Source: Sphingomonas sp. (GTDB lineage Bacteria > Pseudomonadota > Alphaproteobacteria > Sphingomonadales > Sphingomonadaceae). Taken from it: a stretch of DNA of 64,000 bases. Positions 61,681 to 64,000 of the stretch are shown here, one piece after another. The first letter of the stretch is position 1; each line of letters begins with the position of its first letter. The notes under the pieces were generated by a model. The model saw nothing but the letters and a program-made list of their open reading frames with translations, did not search any database and was not told where the DNA came from. The DNA lies in NCBI GenBank assembly GCA_017418975.1, contig JAFOMG010000011.1, positions 765,931-829,930 of the forward strand. Reading direction: 5' to 3'. A program made the position numbers and the translations under genes.

Positions 61681-61770
61681 ACAGACCGCTTCCCACCCAT
61701 TCGCGGTCGTTCATCCGTGCGGCGGCCGATCCAAAAGCGGCCGCGCGGCAAACGCTCCAAGATCGGCCGA
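61681..61770. repeat. Dispersed intergenic repeat, copy 5 (most complete)
   Basis: Contains in order CCGCTTCCCACCCATTCGCG, GTCGTTCATC, GCGGCGGCCGATCCAAAAGC, GGCCGCGCGGCAAACGCTCC. It joins the left block of copy 2 with the right block of copies 1 and 3, and therefore shows the likely full unit of about 85-90 bp. Confidence 0.75.
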
Positions 61771-61831
61771 TTGGTCCGATATACCGAAAGCGGTCGTTTA
61801 TGGGTTCACACCCAAGCCTTTGAAACCATGT

Positions 61832-61964
61832 CCGTCATCCCCGCGAAGGCGGGGATCCAGGGCCAGGGGCAATGGCCGCGCGGCGCGTCCTGCCGTCTCC
61901 GGCTGCTCTGGGCGGAACTGCTTCGCCCCCATCCAGCTTGAACCCCCGCCCTCGCGGGGATGAC
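61832..61964. repeat. Pair of REP-type palindromes
   Basis: GTCATCCCCGCGAAGGCGGG at the left and CCCGCCCTCGCGGGGATGAC at the right are inverted copies of one element separated by about 80 bp. The same palindrome core occurs at 14-42 and 43595-43671. Confidence 0.75.
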
Positions 61965-61988
61965 GAACTCTCCCCGGCGCGTCGCGGC

Positions 61989-63467
61989 TCATCCGTGGCG
62001 GTTGCGGATCAGGTTGATCGATTCGATCAGCATCGGGCGGGCGAACAGGAACAGCAGCCCGCCATAGATAAGGCCGCCCGCGCCCGCGAGCAGCGCGAGA
62101 TGCGGGAGCGCCGGGAGCGGGGGCAGCAGCGAATCGAGCCCGGTGACGAGCAGCGCCATGGCGCCGGCCGCCAGCACCGGCGGGGCGATCGCCTCGATCA
62201 GCGCGCCCAGCCTCACGCCGATCACCGGCAGCGTCCGCCAGGTCGAGACCGCGAGATAGACGGGATAGGCGGCGAACCAGGCGGCGACGAGGCCCATCAG
62301 CCCCCAGTGCACGCCGATCAGGAACGCGATCGGCAGGCAGAGCGCGCCGGTCGCCGAGTTCTGGGCGCTGATTCCCGGGCGGCCACAGGCGTCGCTGGCG
62401 GGGGCATAGAGCACTTGCAGCGTCATCATCGGCATGGCGAGCGCCAGCCAGTGCACCACCGGGGCCGCCTCCCGCCATTTCGGCCCCAGCGCCACCGCGA
62501 CCAGCGGGTCGGCGGTGGCGGCCATGCCGAGATAGAAGGGCATCGCGACCACCATGATCAGCCGCGCCGACTTGGTGAAGGCGGCGGCGACCGCGGCCTT
62601 GTCGTCCTTGAGCCGGGCATAGGCGGAGAAGGCGACCTCGTTGAGCGGGGGCACGAACTTGGCGACGAAGATCTGGGTCAGGAACAGGCTGGTGGTGTAG
62701 ATGCCCAGCGTGTGCGGGTCGAACAGGCGGCCGGCGATGAATACGTCGGCCTGGCTCTGGGCGAACCAGAAGAGCTGGCCGGTGGCCATCACGCCGCCAT
62801 AGCGGGCGATGTCGCCGGCGCCGCGAAAGTCGAAGCTCGGCCAGAGCAGCGAGCGCGCGGCGATCGTCATGCCGATGGCGCGGGTGGCGAACAGCGCGAT
62901 CGGCGCGGCGACCAGCGTCCATACGCCCAGGCCGGCAAGCGCGCCGGCAAGCGCGGTGATCGCGCCGGCGAGCGCCGAGACGAAATTGACCAGCGCCTGC
63001 TTGCGGAAGTCCATCGCGCGCGAGAGCAGCGCCTGGGGCAGGGCGATGAACGGGGTGGCCATATATAGGAGCGCCTGCACGCGGAGCAGGTCGGCCACCA
63101 TGGGCTGGCGGTAATAGGCGGCGGCGGCGGGGGCGGCGAGGAACTGGATCGCGCCCAGGCCGAAGTTCAGCAGGATCAGCATGCCGAACAGCTGGCGCTG
63201 CGCGTGGCGCCCGGCGTCGTTGCGCTGGATGAGCGCGCTGGCGAGGCCGTAGCCGTTGAGCATGTTGAGCAGGACCAGGATCACCTGCGTCATCGCGAAC
63301 AGGCCATAGGCGGATGGGCCGAGCAGCCGGATGACGATGAAGGTCGAGGCCCAGGTAAGCAGCTGGCCGAAGATCTGGGTGCCCGAGCGCCAGATCACGG
63401 CGCTGCGCACCTGTTGGCGCAGCGCGGCGCTTTCGGCTTCGGAATTGGCCAGCACGGTATCGCTCAT
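61989..63467 (-). CDS. Wzx-type polysaccharide flippase
   Basis: Integral membrane protein of 492 residues with about 12-14 hydrophobic helices. RSAVIWRSGTQIFGQLLTWASTFIVIRLLGPSAYGLFAMTQVIL near the start and PPLNEVAFSAYARLKDDKAAVAAAFTKSARLIMVVAMPFYLGM in the middle are typical of the MATE-like lipopolysaccharide/O-antigen flippase families that move lipid-linked sugars across the inner membrane. The ATG at 63467 is used; upstream codons to 63620 are not protein-like. No glycosyltransferases are nearby, so the exported glycan is unknown. Confidence 0.92.
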   Translation of the reverse strand: MSDTVLANSEAESAALRQQVRSAVIWRSGTQIFGQLLTWASTFIVIRLLGPSAYGLFAMTQVILVLLNMLNGYGLASALIQRNDAGRHAQRQLFGMLILLNFGLGAIQFLAAPAAAAYYRQPMVADLLRVQALLYMATPFIALPQALLSRAMDFRKQALVNFVSALAGAITALAGALAGLGVWTLVAAPIALFATRAIGMTIAARSLLWPSFDFRGAGDIARYGGVMATGQLFWFAQSQADVFIAGRLFDPHTLGIYTTSLFLTQIFVAKFVPPLNEVAFSAYARLKDDKAAVAAAFTKSARLIMVVAMPFYLGMAATADPLVAVALGPKWREAAPVVHWLALAMPMMTLQVLYAPASDACGRPGISAQNSATGALCLPIAFLIGVHWGLMGLVAAWFAAYPVYLAVSTWRTLPVIGVRLGALIEAIAPPVLAAGAMALLVTGLDSLLPPLPALPHLALLAGAGGLIYGGLLFLFARPMLIESINLIRNRHG

Positions 63468-63650
63468 CTCGCGCGCTATGCGCCCGTTCGCCTTTATGCG
63501 CCGTAAACCGCCGGAAAGCCGCGGAATTGCGCAGTTCTGCAGGGGAAATCGTATCCCGGATTCGCGTTTTCCGGCGTGATTCGAGGGGCGATTCGCATGA
63601 TTCGCGCCCTTCCTGGTCATCGATCCGTCATTCAGTCGCCGGGCCGTACG
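63468..63650. other. Non-coding region upstream of flippase
   Basis: No gene is seen here. It should contain the flippase promoter reading left and leads into the rRNA regulatory region on the right. AAACCGCCGGAAAGCCGCGG and several GATTCG words are visible, without a clear consensus. Confidence 0.5.
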
Positions 63651-63682
63651 CCCGAAAACCGCGGATTTCTGCGGTTTTCGGG
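63651..63682. terminator. Strong hairpin upstream of the rRNA promoter
   Basis: A perfect 12-bp stem CCCGAAAACCGC/GCGGTTTTCGGG with an 8-base loop. It lies 40 bp before the -35 element and may insulate the rRNA operon from upstream reading, since there is no T-run to make it a typical terminator. Confidence 0.55.
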
Positions 63683-63721
63683 GTCTGTTTCGAAAAAAAG
63701 ACAGAAAGTTTCACAAGGCTG

Positions 63722-63750
63722 TTGACGGGCCGAAAGGTCACGCATAGAAG
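63722..63750 (+). promoter_or_regulatory. Probable rRNA operon promoter
   Basis: TTGACG (63722-63727), exactly 17 bases, then TAGAAG (63745-63750), close to the housekeeping consensus. The AT-rich tract AAAAAAAGACAGAAAGTTTC just upstream (about 63693-63712) resembles an UP element. With the boxA 110 bp downstream it fits a strong rRNA promoter reading to the right. Confidence 0.8.
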
Positions 63751-64000
63751 CCACTCCACCGACGCGGTGCTCCTCACCGGAACGCTTCGACGGTCACCAA
63801 AATCCAGGCGCACAGGTCGCCCCGAGAAAAAGGGGTTAGACGGTGCGTCGGTTTTTGTCGCTCTTTGACATAGTGATATAGATGAAGGGACATGTGGGCG
63901 GCGGCCCTGGGTCTTGCGGCTTCTAGGCGCAAGTAACTCAGATAAAGTCAAGCCGTTCCAACGATCTGCGCTTCGGCGTGGGTTGTGCAACATGTCCTTA
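63751..64000 (+). ncRNA. Leader of an rRNA operon, cut by the window end
   Basis: No protein gene is seen; the region carries the transcribed leader expected before 16S rRNA. GCTCTTTGACA at 63860-63870 is close to the boxA antitermination element (TGCTCTTTAACA in E. coli) bound by NusB/NusE. The following GAAGGGACATGTGGGCGGCG resembles what I recall upstream of Sphingomonas 16S genes. The mature 16S sequence is not reached. Confidence 0.75.

Larger units (their letters stand above)
61533..61988. other. Non-coding strip with repeats
   Basis: These 456 bases hold no convincing gene: open frames on both strands lack ribosome sites and family features. The stretch contains dispersed repeat copy 5 (61681-61770) and a pair of REP palindromes (61832-61860 and 61943-61964). 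Nothing else is seen. Confidence 0.6.

Noticed and set aside
61616-61963. Open frame in the strip before the flippase gene
   Set aside because: It consists mainly of dispersed repeat and REP sequence and shows no codon bias or ribosome site.
63628-63993. Minus-strand open frame of 121 codons at the right end
   Set aside because: It covers the rRNA promoter, boxA and leader, lacks a ribosome site and has no family features.

Overview
The window looks like chromosomal DNA of a GC-rich alphaproteobacterium of the Sphingomonas group. The assignment is an inference from family content (DUF4167 and DUF6157 proteins, a TonB-dependent receptor operon, a fused LplT-PlsC-AMP-ligase protein, the gshB/yraN/rsmI order, intergenic REP-type palindromes); no search was run. 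Almost all coding is at very high GC with strong G/C preference at third positions, except a strip at about 59.3-61.8 kb that is visibly lower in GC.

Left part (1-21 kb). A divalent-metal RND efflux set (His-rich periplasmic protein, lipoprotein adaptor, CzcA-type pump) converges on a compact, minus-strand type IV secretion operon: virB2-B3-B4-B6-B8-B9-B10-B11 plus a second VirB2-like gene at the distal end. Every junction overlaps or is separated by 1 nt, so there is no room inside it for virB5 or virB7, and no virD4, virB1 or relaxase is in the window. Next is a possible scavenging locus: a GPH-type sugar/cation symporter converging on an operon of TonB receptor, YdcF-like protein and S1/P1 nuclease, with a divergent ROK regulator and an operator-like palindrome between them.

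Middle (21-47 kb). A TetR regulator is divergent from a three-domain phospholipid remodelling protein, with two operator-like palindromes between them. A membrane protein gene with a probable frameshift follows, then tRNA-Phe and the minus-strand set infA-maf-RNase E/G-like-yacG. A secreted coiled-coil/proline-rich protein converges on hppA (K+-insensitive proton pyrophosphatase), and nusB-thiL-hppA run together. The hisG-hisD pair, a DUF2332/DUF6157 pair, fsa, xerC, a GAF protein, DedA, gshB, yraN, rsmI, an LpoA-like lipoprotein and hemW follow: mostly housekeeping.

Right part (47-64 kb). tRNA-Gly has a 25-nt copy of its 3' end and a 33-bp tandem repeat beside it. Then come an enoyl-CoA hydratase, an AcrAB-TolC-like tripartite drug efflux operon, hisS-prfA-prmC, a DUF4167 protein and a CBS-domain protein. 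The lower-GC strip holds small unrecognised genes separated by at least five copies of one intergenic repeat. The window ends with a Wzx-type flippase and, in the last 280 bases, what looks like the promoter, boxA and leader of a ribosomal RNA operon whose 16S gene would start just beyond base 64000.
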